Of a stretch of 64,000 nt of DNA, positions 54,472 through 62,120 are shown piece after piece. Origin of the DNA: Chloracidobacterium sp. (lineage in GTDB: Bacteria > Acidobacteriota > Blastocatellia > Pyrinomonadales > Pyrinomonadaceae); assembly GCA_016706275.1 (NCBI GenBank), contig JADJJY010000001.1, positions 310,001 through 374,000 of the forward strand, written 5' to 3'. How positions within the stretch are numbered: position 1 is the stretch's first letter; every line of letters begins with the position of its first letter. The notes under the pieces were generated by a model. It saw only the letters and a program-made list of their open reading frames with translations, had not been told where the DNA came from and ran no database searches. Made by a program: the position numbers and the translations under genes.

Positions 54472-55101
54472 ATGAAACGATACCTTTCGATCTTTGCACT
54501 GGTTTTGGCGGCGGCTTTTTCGATGCAGGCTCAAACCGCTCCCGATGCGGCTGAGTTGACGCGGTTATTAAATGAGTTTCTTGCAGGTGCGGGAAAGAAT
54601 GACGCCGCCGTCCACGACAGATTTTGGGCCGACGATCTGATCTACACACGCTCGGCTGGCGTGCGCACTAATAAAGAAGAGATCATGAAAGGCCTCCGGT
54701 CGGCTCCGGCGGCAAAACCCGGCGACCCTGTGACCGTCTATACCGCCGAGGACATCCGCATACAGCAATACGGCGATGCGGCGGTCGTTGCGTTTAAGCT
54801 CGTCGGCAACACGTCCAAAGCTGACGGCACAAAAACCGTCTCAAACAATCTCAACACCGGCACATTTATCAAACGCAAGGGCAAGTGGCAGGTAGTCGCC
54901 TGGCAATCTACGATCATCCCCGAGCCAAAACCCGCCGGACAAACATCTTCGACCGAAACAAAGCCGGCTCCTCTTGTTTCAACTCCTTCTACAACATCAA
55001 CTGCCGGATCGCGCGTCTATCTTAAAGGCAGCCGCGGAGGATGCTATTACCTCAATGCGAGCGGCAATAAAACGTACGTTAACAAAGATCTTTGTAAATA
55101 A
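54472..55101 (+). CDS. Secreted DUF4440/SnoaL-like protein with a C-terminal RGG-type basic motif
   Basis: This 209-residue protein has a signal peptide (YLSIFALVLAAAFSMQAQ). An NTF2-like domain follows, with FLAGAGKNDAAVHDRFWADD, GVRTNKEEIMKGL, and KGKWQVVAWQSTII. After a Pro/Thr/Ser-rich linker comes a short domain, KGSRGGCYYLNASGNKTYV followed by a conserved Cys. That ending resembles the 'PBCV-type basic adaptor' (GxRGGxYY...GxKxYV) attached to many secreted bacterial proteins. The ligand is unknown. It is divergent from the TolB/TPR gene pair. Confidence 0.78.
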   Translation: MKRYLSIFALVLAAAFSMQAQTAPDAAELTRLLNEFLAGAGKNDAAVHDRFWADDLIYTRSAGVRTNKEEIMKGLRSAPAAKPGDPVTVYTAEDIRIQQYGDAAVVAFKLVGNTSKADGTKTVSNNLNTGTFIKRKGKWQVVAWQSTIIPEPKPAGQTSSTETKPAPLVSTPSTTSTAGSRVYLKGSRGGCYYLNASGNKTYVNKDLCK

Positions 55102-55175
55102 TTCGATCTCGTAAAAATATATTGCAAGTTTCTCTCGCCCGCGCGTTCATACGAGCGCAGCGTTGGTATTGGACG

Positions 55176-55207
55176 GTAAATGACAGGCCAAAACCCGTGT
55201 CATTTAC
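55176..55207 (+). promoter_or_regulatory. Inverted repeat in the leader of the small lipoprotein gene
   Basis: GTAAATGACA (55176-55185) and TGTCATTTAC (55198-55207) form a perfect 10-bp stem around a G/C-flanked 12-nt loop. A further GGCGGTAAATGCG copy occurs near 55252. It lies in the 195-bp gap before the gene at 55297. It could be an operator or an RNA hairpin; no family match. Confidence 0.4.
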
Positions 55208-55296
55208 GGAAAGACGCCCCTTATCATTCCGGCTGTGGATGTCTGACTTAGCGGGCGGTAAATGCGTCCGCGTCTTAAAACACTAGGAGAAATACA

Positions 55297-55563
55297 ATGA
55301 GAAGATCGATAATTTTATCGACAGTTTTGGCGGCGAGCGTCGCCGTTTTGGGTGCTTGCACCGAAACCAAGGTCCCGGAAAACAAACCGGTCGCAACGCC
55401 GGCACCGGTCTCGACGGCCAGCCCTCTGGCATCGCCAGCCGCTTCACCGGCAGCGTCGCCCGTTGGCTCACCAGCAAAACCCGGAGCCTCGCCTGAGGTC
55501 AAAAAAGACGACGGCAAAAACGTCAACAAAGACGTAAAGCCGGCCGAGACGCCTAAGAAATAG
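55297..55563 (+). CDS. Small Ala/Pro/Ser-rich lipoprotein
   Basis: This 88-residue protein has a lipoprotein signal (TVLAASVAVLGAC, lipobox LGAC). The mature part is low complexity: repeated ASPAASPxxSP units followed by a Lys/Asp tail (KKDDGKNVNKDVKPAETPKK). It is probably a disordered envelope peptide that extends from the outer or inner membrane. AGGAG precedes the ATG. The cysteine is followed by Thr, so the localisation signal is not decisive. Confidence 0.75.
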   Translation: MRRSIILSTVLAASVAVLGACTETKVPENKPVATPAPVSTASPLASPAASPAASPVGSPAKPGASPEVKKDDGKNVNKDVKPAETPKK

Positions 55564-55588
55564 GCGTCTCAACTGCGTCCTAATTAAG

Positions 55589-55614
55589 AAGCGGGCTTTC
55601 GGGCCCGCTTTTTT
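55589..55614 (+). terminator. Intrinsic terminator after the small lipoprotein gene
   Basis: AAGCGGGC (55589-55596) pairs with GCCCGCTT (55603-55610) across a 6-nt loop, followed by TTTT. It is placed 26 bp after the stop codon. Confidence 0.85.
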
Positions 55615-55660
55615 GGTCCACCTTGGTCCATCTTGGTCCACCTGGTCCGGACCGGACCAG
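55611..55660 (+). promoter_or_regulatory. GGTCCA direct repeats ending in a 19-bp palindrome
   Basis: Three 10-bp units (TTGGTCCACC, TTGGTCCATC, TTGGTCCACC) run into CTGGTCCGG-A-CCGGACCAG (55642-55660), a perfect palindrome with one central base. It sits about 80 bp upstream of the GIN-domain gene, a suitable distance for a regulator-binding array. The regulator is unknown. Confidence 0.5.
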
Positions 55661-55742
55661 AACATCAGCATTTTTTCATGAACTTTTCCTGCCGAGCGCT
55701 CGTTTGCCTTTCTACGAAAGGATTTTTCCTTTGGAGGGATTT

Positions 55743-56447
55743 ATGAAAAAGATAGGTATTTTGATCTTTGTCGCGGCACTCGTCATCGGGCTGGTCGTTT
55801 CAAACATGTTCTCATTCGGTCGTTCGACCGGTAAAATTTTTAACTTTTCTATGAACTTTAGCGGCGTCAAAGGTTCCGGCAACATTGCCGCCGAGGACCG
55901 AAATGTCAGCGGCTTTCACGGCATAGATGTCGGCGGCGTCTATCAGGTCGAGATCACCGCGCAGAAAGAATACAGCGTGCGGATCGAAGCCGACGACAAT
56001 CTGCTGCCGCTCATCCAGACCGAGGTCAACGGTGGCATACTCAAGATCGAGAGCGAACGCCGCATATCGCCAAAGAGCAAGATCCGCATCATCATCGGAG
56101 CCCCGAATATCGACAGCCTCGAAGTTTCTGGTGTGGCAAATGTCACATTGAATGATATTAAGAATGAAGGTCTGACGATCGATTCATCCGGCGCGTCAAA
56201 GATCAAGGTCACCGGCGAAACTGCGAAACTGACCGTTGATGTCAGCGGCGCCACAAAGATCGACGCTGAGGCACTCACAACCGGCAACGCAAATCTCGAT
56301 GCGAGTGGTGCAAGCGGCGTGACGGTAAATGTAAGCGGTGAGTTGAAGGCGGATGCCTCAGGGGCGAGCCGCATCATCTATACAGGTACGCCGACCAACA
56401 TTATCAAAGACACGAGCGGAGCGAGCAAGGTCACCAAAAAAGACTAG
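55743..56447 (+). CDS. GIN-domain (DUF2807) secreted protein
   Basis: The 234-residue protein has an N-terminal signal anchor (KKIGILIFVAALVIGLVVSN). It then forms the beta-helix of the head GIN domain: FHGIDVGGVYQVEITAQKEY, SVRIEADDNLLPLIQTEVNG, VSGVANVTLNDIKNEGLTID, and repeated DxSGA(T/S) rungs (SSGASKIKV, VSGATKID, ASGASGVTV, ASGASRIIY). The function is unknown; such proteins may be adhesins or envelope structural proteins. The ATG at 55743 has a strong GGAGGG Shine-Dalgarno. Its stop overlaps that of the convergent NuiA-like gene. Confidence 0.88.
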   Translation: MKKIGILIFVAALVIGLVVSNMFSFGRSTGKIFNFSMNFSGVKGSGNIAAEDRNVSGFHGIDVGGVYQVEITAQKEYSVRIEADDNLLPLIQTEVNGGILKIESERRISPKSKIRIIIGAPNIDSLEVSGVANVTLNDIKNEGLTIDSSGASKIKVTGETAKLTVDVSGATKIDAEALTTGNANLDASGASGVTVNVSGELKADASGASRIIYTGTPTNIIKDTSGASKVTKKD

Positions 56448-56869
56448 GTCTCGACGGCCTTGGTCCTGACCCCGGCGACGCATCCGTCTTTATCGATCCC
56501 AACGGCAAAGATATCGACTTGGACACGGCCAACGCGGAACACTTTTGGATCACTTAGATTTTCTCCGAGCAGCTTGTGCAGCTCGGAGAATTTTTTTGCG
56601 CGTAACTTTTCAACGTCGCCATACCAGTCCATGATCTGTGTCAGCCGGCCAAAAAATGCATTAAGTGAAAGTTCCGAAATCGGCGAATCGCCCGGCAGGT
56701 TCGCCTGCCGCAAGATGGTCTCTCCGGTTACAACCTCCGCCGCAGATCCGAAAAACGGGGTCACGGGTGCGTCCGTTTCGCTGATGTAAATGAGACCGTC
56801 ACAGGCGGTTGCAAGCATCGCTGGTAGCTCGATCGAAATATTGTTATTTACTTGAAAAAAATCTTGCAT
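56444..56869 (-). CDS. Nuclease A inhibitor family protein (NuiA-like)
   Basis: This 141-residue cytoplasmic protein follows the NuiA pattern. It has an opening like 'DGLIYISETDAPVTPFFGSA', GETILRQANLPGDSPISELS, LNAFFGRLTQIMDWYGDVEK, KKFSELHKLLGENLSDPKVF and the family end VGRVQVDIFAVGIDKDGCVA-G-VRTKAVET. NuiA of Anabaena inhibits the sugar-non-specific nuclease NucA. No NucA-type gene is visible here, so the target is unknown. The gene reads away from dnaA. Confidence 0.85.
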   Translation of the reverse strand: MQDFFQVNNNISIELPAMLATACDGLIYISETDAPVTPFFGSAAEVVTGETILRQANLPGDSPISELSLNAFFGRLTQIMDWYGDVEKLRAKKFSELHKLLGENLSDPKVFRVGRVQVDIFAVGIDKDGCVAGVRTKAVET

Positions 56870-56999
56870 TTTTTTGCCGATTTTGGCCTCTTTTTTGTCG
56901 GAAAATTGTAATTTTTCTTAGTCTATCACATTCAAAAAAATGGCTGAACTGTTGTCAGAAAAGGAAGTTAAATTCGTGTTAAACGCGCCGAAAAAAAGC

Positions 57000-57008
57000 T
57001 GTGGATAA
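57000..57008 (-). promoter_or_regulatory. Consensus DnaA box upstream of dnaA
   Basis: TGTGGATAA, the complement of the perfect DnaA box TTATCCACA, lies about 107 bp before the dnaA start. A second box (TGTGGAAAA, 57135-57143) falls just after the chosen start. These fit autoregulation of dnaA by DnaA. Confidence 0.7.
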
Positions 57009-57114
57009 TGGTTTGCGAATGGGTATTTTTCGTGTTAGTCTGTATCCCGTTTCCAGTAAATGGGCATCTGTAACCTGTTGAAAGTAAACGGCTTAATGCG
57101 CTACTTTAGGTTTT

Positions 57115-58710
57115 GTGCGTTTCCGCCTATCCTTTGTGGAAAAGGCTGTGAATATCTCGTCGGCCGCGAAACATTATACGGCCATAAAGCTAGAGAAAAT
57201 AACGACTTCGCCGACCGGGCTAGACCCGTCGAGCAGCCTAACCGGAGCGATCAACATTACACGCAACGCGAGCATAAAATATGCCCGCCGCAAACAGACT
57301 ATTTTGAAACAGATCTCGCAAAAAACAACTGCCTGGGAAGACGCTCTTAGTCACATAAAAACGCGTCTCAACGACGACGTTTTTAACACGTGGTTTCGCC
57401 CGATACAGTTTGACGGCGTTGACGAAAAACACACCGCACTACAGCTCCGTGCCGGCCAGGTGACCAAAGACTGGGTCAGTCTTTACTACAGCGAACTGCT
57501 CGAACAGACACTCGCCGAGATCGGGATGTCTAACTACAAAGTGAGCTGGCTGATCGACGAAGACCACGCCCCGCAATTTGGCCCCGACACGTCGCCTGAG
57601 CCGGACCTGGTGTTCCTGACCAAAAACGGCCCGGCGTCCGCCCCGCTCAACAGCGACCGGGCGAGCTTTATAGATATCGAGCCGGCGGGCGATTCGCTCA
57701 ACCCAAAATATACGTTCGAAAAATTTGTCGTCGGTTCGTGCAACCAGTTTGCCCACGCGGCGGCCAAGGCGACGGCCGAGTCGCCGGGCACGACGTATAA
57801 TCCGCTCTTTATTTATGGTGGCGTCGGTTTGGGCAAGACCCATCTGATGCACGCCATAGGCCACTCGATCAAATTGCGTTCGCCGCACATGCGCGTCTCA
57901 TACATCACTAGCGAGCGGTTTATGAACGAGCTGATCAACGCAATTCGTTTTAATAAGACGCCGGCGTTTCGCGACAAATACCGTTCGATCGATGTGCTGC
58001 TGATGGACGACGTTCAGTTCATGGCCGGCAAAGAGCGTACGCAAGAGGAGTTTTTCCATACTTTCAACACGCTGCACAACGGCCAAAAGCAGATCATCGT
58101 GACCAGCGATTGCCCGCCGCGTGAGATACCGACGCTTGAGGAGCGTTTGCATTCGAGATTTGAATGGGGACTAATCGCCGATCTCGAACCGCCTGATCTT
58201 GAGACCAAGGTCGCGATCCTCAAACGCAAAGCCGACATGGATGGCTTTGATCTCGACAACGACATCGCCCATTACATCGCCGGCAAGGTCAAGAGCAACG
58301 TCCGCGAGCTTGAGGGTTCGCTCGTCCGCCTCGTCGCCATCGCGTCACTCAAGGGCGTGCCGATATCCAAGGTGCTGGCCCAAGAGGCGATGAAAAATAT
58401 CCTCGACAGCTCGCGGCCTGCGGGTGTCACGATGGACCGTATTGCCCGCGGAGTGGCCGCTCATTACGATCTGACGGTAGAGGAGATGAAAGCCAAGAGC
58501 AACTCGCGTGCGATCGCTCTGCCGCGTCAGATAGCGATGTATCTGTGCAAGCAATTGACCCGGCACAGCTTTCCTGAGATCGGCCGCGAGTTTGGCGGCA
58601 AGCATCACACGACCGTGATGCACTCGGTTGACAAGATCGAAACGCTCTGTAAGGACGACCGTAATTTCCACAGGGACGTCGAAGAGCTAATCGATAGTAT
58701 TTGCAACTAA
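57115..58710 (+). CDS. dnaA: Chromosomal replication initiator DnaA
   Basis: DnaA is the AAA+ initiator that melts oriC. The recognisable protein starts at domain I (TAWEDALSHIKTRLNDDVFN, TWFRP) and domain III carries Walker A FIYGGVGLGKTHLMHAIGH near 232 and Walker B VLLMDDVQFMAGK near 293. The domain IV HTH contains GGKHHTTVMHSVDKIE near 495. The start is uncertain: GTG 57115 would add a ~70-residue N-terminal extension unlike other DnaAs. Other options are GTG 57136 or 57148, or TTG 57304 immediately before domain I. A weak TTAGG site precedes 57115. Confidence 0.93.
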   Translation: MRFRLSFVEKAVNISSAAKHYTAIKLEKITTSPTGLDPSSSLTGAINITRNASIKYARRKQTILKQISQKTTAWEDALSHIKTRLNDDVFNTWFRPIQFDGVDEKHTALQLRAGQVTKDWVSLYYSELLEQTLAEIGMSNYKVSWLIDEDHAPQFGPDTSPEPDLVFLTKNGPASAPLNSDRASFIDIEPAGDSLNPKYTFEKFVVGSCNQFAHAAAKATAESPGTTYNPLFIYGGVGLGKTHLMHAIGHSIKLRSPHMRVSYITSERFMNELINAIRFNKTPAFRDKYRSIDVLLMDDVQFMAGKERTQEEFFHTFNTLHNGQKQIIVTSDCPPREIPTLEERLHSRFEWGLIADLEPPDLETKVAILKRKADMDGFDLDNDIAHYIAGKVKSNVRELEGSLVRLVAIASLKGVPISKVLAQEAMKNILDSSRPAGVTMDRIARGVAAHYDLTVEEMKAKSNSRAIALPRQIAMYLCKQLTRHSFPEIGREFGGKHHTTVMHSVDKIETLCKDDRNFHRDVEELIDSICN

Positions 58711-59191
58711 TTAAAACTGTTTGAGCGTGGAAATGCGGGAAATCTTTTCCACACATAACAAAGAGTAATCGTCGGTGTAAGTGGTTTGTTTTTAGCTATT
58801 TGAATAAATGTTTTCCACATTTCCGCAAGGGCGGCCAAAAGCGGGCTGTGGACATCGGTGGATAACTCGGGTAATCAGAAGTTACCCACAGGCTGCTAGT
58901 TTTTCCACAAGTTATCCACAGGCCGTTGTGGAAGGAAAAACGCCTTATTTAATAAAGGGTTAGGCCGCTTTTACACATTTACACAGGCTCTATTACTAAT
59001 ACTAGTTCTTAATAGATTTGAGATCTTATTTAGTAACAGAAAAGGCAGGGGATCAGAAAAGGATTGAAAACGAGAAACTAAGTGTTGTATGATGTTTAAT
59101 ATATTGTATTACTTATGAAACGCGGGAGTTAGCCAGATATTATTCGTGACATTCGTGTAATTCGTGGCTAAGTTTTATTTAGGAGTTAATT
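58711..59191. other. oriC: Replication origin oriC (dnaA-dnaN intergenic region)
   Basis: The 481-bp non-coding gap holds clustered DnaA boxes. TTTTCCACA occurs at 58745, 58811 and 58901, TTATCCACA (perfect) at 58912, and TTTTACACA at 58969. Near-matches are TTACCCACA at 58882 and, on the other strand, TTATCCACC ending at 58857. An AT-rich stretch, 58945-59040 (ATTTAATAAAG, ATTACTAATACTAG, TTCTTAATAG), is the likely unwinding element, with trinucleotide-like TAC/TAA/TAG repeats. The right end carries a degenerate palindromic repeat. Confidence 0.88.
59129..59171. repeat. Degenerate intergenic palindrome, TTCGTG-word copy upstream of dnaN
   Basis: TTAGCCA (59129-59135) and TGGCTAA (59165-59171) are the outer ends. 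Only the right arm keeps three 9-nt words (TTCGTGACA, TTCGTGTAA, TTCGTGGCT); the left arm is largely lost. It sits 20 bp before the dnaN start. Confidence 0.6.
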
Positions 59192-60388
59192 ATGGAATTC
59201 AAGATCAAGCAGAGCGTATTGAAAGAAGAGTTAGGATTTATCCAAGGCGTCGTCGAGCGTAAAACGACCATCCCGGTGCTGTCCAACATCCTGATCGAAT
59301 CGATAGGCGAAAACGAGATCCGCATCGTCGGCACCGATCTGGATGTGACGATCCGCTGCGATGCCGTGGCTGAGATCATCACGCCGGGGTCGATTTGCGT
59401 ACAGGCACGCAAGCTGTTTGACATCGCCCGTGCTCTGGAGCCGGGTGACGCCCATTTCAAAAAAGAGGATAACGAATGGGTGACGATGAAAGCGGGCCGG
59501 GCTAATTTTCGTCTCGCCGGTGTCAACCGCGAACAGTTTCCCGAGATTCCTAATTTCAAGAGCACGCCGCTCAAACTCTCGGCCGACACGTTCAACTACA
59601 TGATCCGCAACACGGCGTTCGCGATCACCAATGAGCAGTCACGCTTTACGCTGTCGGGCGCAAAATTTATCATCGGCGACGGCTCGGCTAAGATGGTCAC
59701 GACCGACGGCCATCGGCTCGCGTATGTCGAGCGGGCGATCGACGATAAGGAAGCCGTGATGGACACGCTCATCCCGAAAAAGGCGCTGCTCGAGCTGGTC
59801 AAGATATCACGCGGCGAGGGCGAGGTTTCGTTTGGCGAGGATCCAAACCACATCTATTTTGAGGTCGAGGGCCGGCTGCTGATCACCCGCAAGCTCTCGG
59901 GCAATTTCCCAAATTACGAAATGGTCATGCCTAAGGACAACGACAAATCGGCCGTCTTTGACCTTGAGGAAATGCGTAACGCGGTCCGCCGCATGTCGCT
60001 GATCGCCGACGAACGCAACCGCTCGATCCGGCTCACCATCCGCGAGGGCGAGATCGAGGTCATCGCCCAATCTACCGAAGAAGGCGACGGCAGCGAGGTC
60101 GTCCAGGCCGATTACACCGGCGAAGAGATCCAGCTCGGTTTCAACTGGCAATATCTGATCGAATTTCTCAACAACGTCGGTGCCGGTGAGTTAGCGGGCA
60201 GCGAGTCGGCAGCGGCAGACGGCAGTTCGTCGGACGGCACCGGTTCGGCTGCTGGCACGGCTACCGCCAAAGAGTCACGCACACGCATCGCATTTGATTT
60301 CAAAGACGCCAACGCCCAGACCCAAATGTCGATCGCCGGCGAAAACACCTACGACTACAAATACATCGTGATGCCGCTGCGGATATGA
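59192..60388 (+). CDS. dnaN: DNA polymerase III beta clamp DnaN
   Basis: The sliding clamp has three similar domains: VLKEELGFIQGVVERKTTIP-V-LSNILIE, then TFNYMIRNTAFAITNEQSRF with TDGHRLAYVERAI. The third contains DLEEMRNAVRRMSLIADERN and the end YKYIVMPLRI. It has 398 residues against about 366-370 usually. A ~30-residue Ser/Ala/Gly/Thr-rich insertion lies at about 333-362 in domain III. AGGAG precedes the ATG. A hairpin terminator follows. Confidence 0.97.
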   Translation: MEFKIKQSVLKEELGFIQGVVERKTTIPVLSNILIESIGENEIRIVGTDLDVTIRCDAVAEIITPGSICVQARKLFDIARALEPGDAHFKKEDNEWVTMKAGRANFRLAGVNREQFPEIPNFKSTPLKLSADTFNYMIRNTAFAITNEQSRFTLSGAKFIIGDGSAKMVTTDGHRLAYVERAIDDKEAVMDTLIPKKALLELVKISRGEGEVSFGEDPNHIYFEVEGRLLITRKLSGNFPNYEMVMPKDNDKSAVFDLEEMRNAVRRMSLIADERNRSIRLTIREGEIEVIAQSTEEGDGSEVVQADYTGEEIQLGFNWQYLIEFLNNVGAGELAGSESAAADGSSSDGTGSAAGTATAKESRTRIAFDFKDANAQTQMSIAGENTYDYKYIVMPLRI

Positions 60389-60420
60389 CCTTGAAAGCGG
60401 ACTTCTAATAATAGCGACTA

Positions 60421-60450
60421 AGAGCGTCCCTGAAAGGACGCTCTTTTTTT
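60421..60450 (+). terminator. Intrinsic terminator after dnaN
   Basis: AGAGCGTCC (60421-60429) pairs with GGACGCTCT (60436-60444) across a 6-nt loop and is followed by seven Ts. It lies 32 bp after the dnaN stop. Confidence 0.9.
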
Positions 60451-60451
60451 G

Positions 60452-60457
60452 TACAAT
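60452..60457 (+). promoter_or_regulatory. Candidate -10 element of the YdeI-family gene
   Basis: TACAAT sits just after the dnaN terminator. Its position places the transcription start at about the ATG at 60464, and no Shine-Dalgarno is visible. No good -35 is seen, since the terminator hairpin occupies that place. Confidence 0.35.
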
Positions 60458-61021
60458 ATGGCTATGACAAAGCCGCAATTCTTTAAAACGCAGGATGATT
60501 TTCGGGATTGGCTTGAGGAAAATCATGCGCTTGAGAAAGAGCTGCTTGTTGGGTTTTGGAAAGTTGGGAGTGGTAAGGCTTCGATGACTTGGCCGGAGGC
60601 GGTCGATCAGGCGCTTTGTTTTGGGTGGATCGACGGGGTGCGAAAGCGGGTGGATGATGATTCGTACACGATACGATTTACGCCGCGACGGCCGAAGAGT
60701 ATTTGGAGCCAGATCAATATCGACAAGGTCGCGGTGCTCATCGACAAAGGGCTAATGCACCCGGCGGGGCTCGCCGCATACGAGAAAAAGAAAGATGACC
60801 GGGCGAGAGTCTATGCGTATGAGAATACGCCGAAAGAGATGGATGCGGAATTGGTGAAAGAGTTCAAGCGAGACAAAGCGGCGTGGAAATTCTTTGAGCA
60901 ATTGCCGCCGAGCTTTCACAAGCTGATGATCTATTGGGTAATCAGTGCGAAACAGGAAAAGACAAAGCGGTCGCGGTTTGAGAAATTGGTTGCCGCTTCC
61001 CGTGAAGGAAAGCGGCTTTGA
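60458..61021 (+). CDS. YdeI/OmpD-associated family protein
   Basis: The 187-residue protein fits the YdeI/OmdA pattern. It has DWLEENHALEKELLVGFWKV, then SMTWPEAVDQALCFGWIDGV, RPKSIWSQINIDKVAVLIDK, HPAGLAAYEKKKDD, and a C-terminal OmdA region with FEQLPPSFHKLMIYWVISAK and KRSRFEKLVAASREGKRL. Relatives are linked to bacteriocin or peptide resistance; the molecular role is unclear. The ATG at 60458 is chosen; 60464 is also possible. The stop is 4 bp from the convergent DoxX gene. Confidence 0.87.
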   Translation: MAMTKPQFFKTQDDFRDWLEENHALEKELLVGFWKVGSGKASMTWPEAVDQALCFGWIDGVRKRVDDDSYTIRFTPRRPKSIWSQINIDKVAVLIDKGLMHPAGLAAYEKKKDDRARVYAYENTPKEMDAELVKEFKRDKAAWKFFEQLPPSFHKLMIYWVISAKQEKTKRSRFEKLVAASREGKRL

Positions 61022-61025
61022 GCGG

Positions 61026-61385
61026 TTACGCGGACGCCTTGCGGCCCCAGGCTATCAATCCACACAAAATGCCAACAATAGCGGGAACCACTGCCATTGC
61101 GGGTGTGGGCGAGAGGGCGGTGAATGCGACGGCTCCGATCATGATCACGACCAATAGAGCGGCCGCAAGCGGGGTGAGGGAGCGTTTGATGCCGGTTGCC
61201 CAGGGGACGATCAGGCCGATGCCGCCGAGCAGTTCGCATGCTCCGATAAATAACAGGAACCAGTGCGGGAGCACCCACGGAGCGTCTTGGGTCATTTCCG
61301 AGTAGGGCATCACGAATTTCATCACGCCGGAAAAGATGAAAAGCAGTCCGACCAGAATTTGAACTATCCAAAGTAAAATATTCAC
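61026..61385 (-). CDS. DoxX family membrane protein
   Basis: This 119-residue protein has four hydrophobic helices (ILLWIVQILVGLLFIFSGVM, LFIGACELLGGIGLIV, AALLVVIMIGAVAFTAL, AVVPAIVGILCGLIAW). It has the DoxX signature of a sulfur/quinone- or redox-linked membrane subunit with GVMKFVMP after helix 1. The function of stand-alone members is not defined. It is preceded 11 bp upstream by the SRPBCC gene, so the two form an operon. Confidence 0.85.
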   Translation of the reverse strand: MNILLWIVQILVGLLFIFSGVMKFVMPYSEMTQDAPWVLPHWFLLFIGACELLGGIGLIVPWATGIKRSLTPLAAALLVVIMIGAVAFTALSPTPAMAVVPAIVGILCGLIAWGRKASA

Positions 61386-61396
61386 GGCAAAAACTC

Positions 61397-61951
61397 CTAT
61401 TTGGTCGCGGCAGACGCCTCAACGATCGGTTTCATTTGCGCTAGGCCCTTTTCAAAATCACCGCCGACGAGCTTGTCCATATTCATGACCAGGCCAAAGG
61501 CTTTCATCATAAAGTTGTTTGTGCCTGTCATCGTCCACGTGACATCTGATTTCTCGCCGTTTGCTTTGATACTGAAATCGGTAACGTTTTTTGCGGCAAA
61601 CGGGCGGATAAATTCCAGATCGATCTTGACCGTATCGCTCGGGCGGCTCTCGGTGATGGTCATTTTGCCTTCGCCGACCTCGTCGTTGCCGGCCCACGCA
61701 TAACCAGCACCTGTACCCGTTGCCGGGCCGGAGTAGGTGGTTTTCATATTGGGGTCGATCTTTGCCCACGGCGACCAGGCTTCCCATTTGTGAAAATCGT
61801 TGATCTGTTCGAAAACCTTTTCGGGCGGTGCGTTAAACGTCGCGGACCGCGTGATCTTAAAATCCGCCGGCTGCATTGCCACGACCACGCACAATACGAC
61901 GACACCGATAAAGATCAGGGCGAGTAGGCCCAAAATCAATTTCTTGATCAT
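61397..61951 (-). CDS. SRPBCC-family protein (polyketide cyclase/START-like), membrane-anchored
   Basis: This 184-residue protein begins with a signal anchor (IKKLILGLLALIFIGVVVLC). A START-like fold follows: ITRSATFNAPPEKVFEQIND, FHKWEAWSPWAKIDPNM, SRPSDTVKIDLEFIRPFAAK, and LMNMDKLVGGDFEKGLAQM-like residues near the end. It would bind a hydrophobic ligand. The ATG at 61951 has AAGGAGAT 7 bp upstream; a start further out (62002) has no signal sequence. It forms an operon with DoxX. Confidence 0.87.
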   Translation of the reverse strand: MIKKLILGLLALIFIGVVVLCVVVAMQPADFKITRSATFNAPPEKVFEQINDFHKWEAWSPWAKIDPNMKTTYSGPATGTGAGYAWAGNDEVGEGKMTITESRPSDTVKIDLEFIRPFAAKNVTDFSIKANGEKSDVTWTMTGTNNFMMKAFGLVMNMDKLVGGDFEKGLAQMKPIVEASAATK

Positions 61952-62041
61952 AAATATCTCCTTTTGCCAGTTACTGTAACCAATATTACGCCCCAACCGC
62001 AAGAGATGTTTCGGCCAAATTATTTGGTTTTAAAAGAATGA

Positions 62042-62067
62042 GTGCGGCGTTTTTTGTAACGCCGCAC
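62042..62067 (-). terminator. Hairpin, possible terminator downstream of the small zinc-ribbon gene
   Basis: GTGCGGCGTT (62042-62051) pairs perfectly with AACGCCGCAC (62058-62067) over a 6-nt loop. In the minus direction the following bases are TCATTCTTTT, a weak T tract. It is about 55 bp past the stop at 62121. Confidence 0.5.
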
Positions 62068-62120
62068 CCGGTAGGTTTCATTTGGTAGGTATAAATGAAG
62101 GTTGTATGAATTCCCCGCTG

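Noticed and set aside
55611..55660. Short CRISPR-like array of GGTCCA repeats
   Set aside because: Units are contiguous 10-mers with no spacers and no cas genes nearby.
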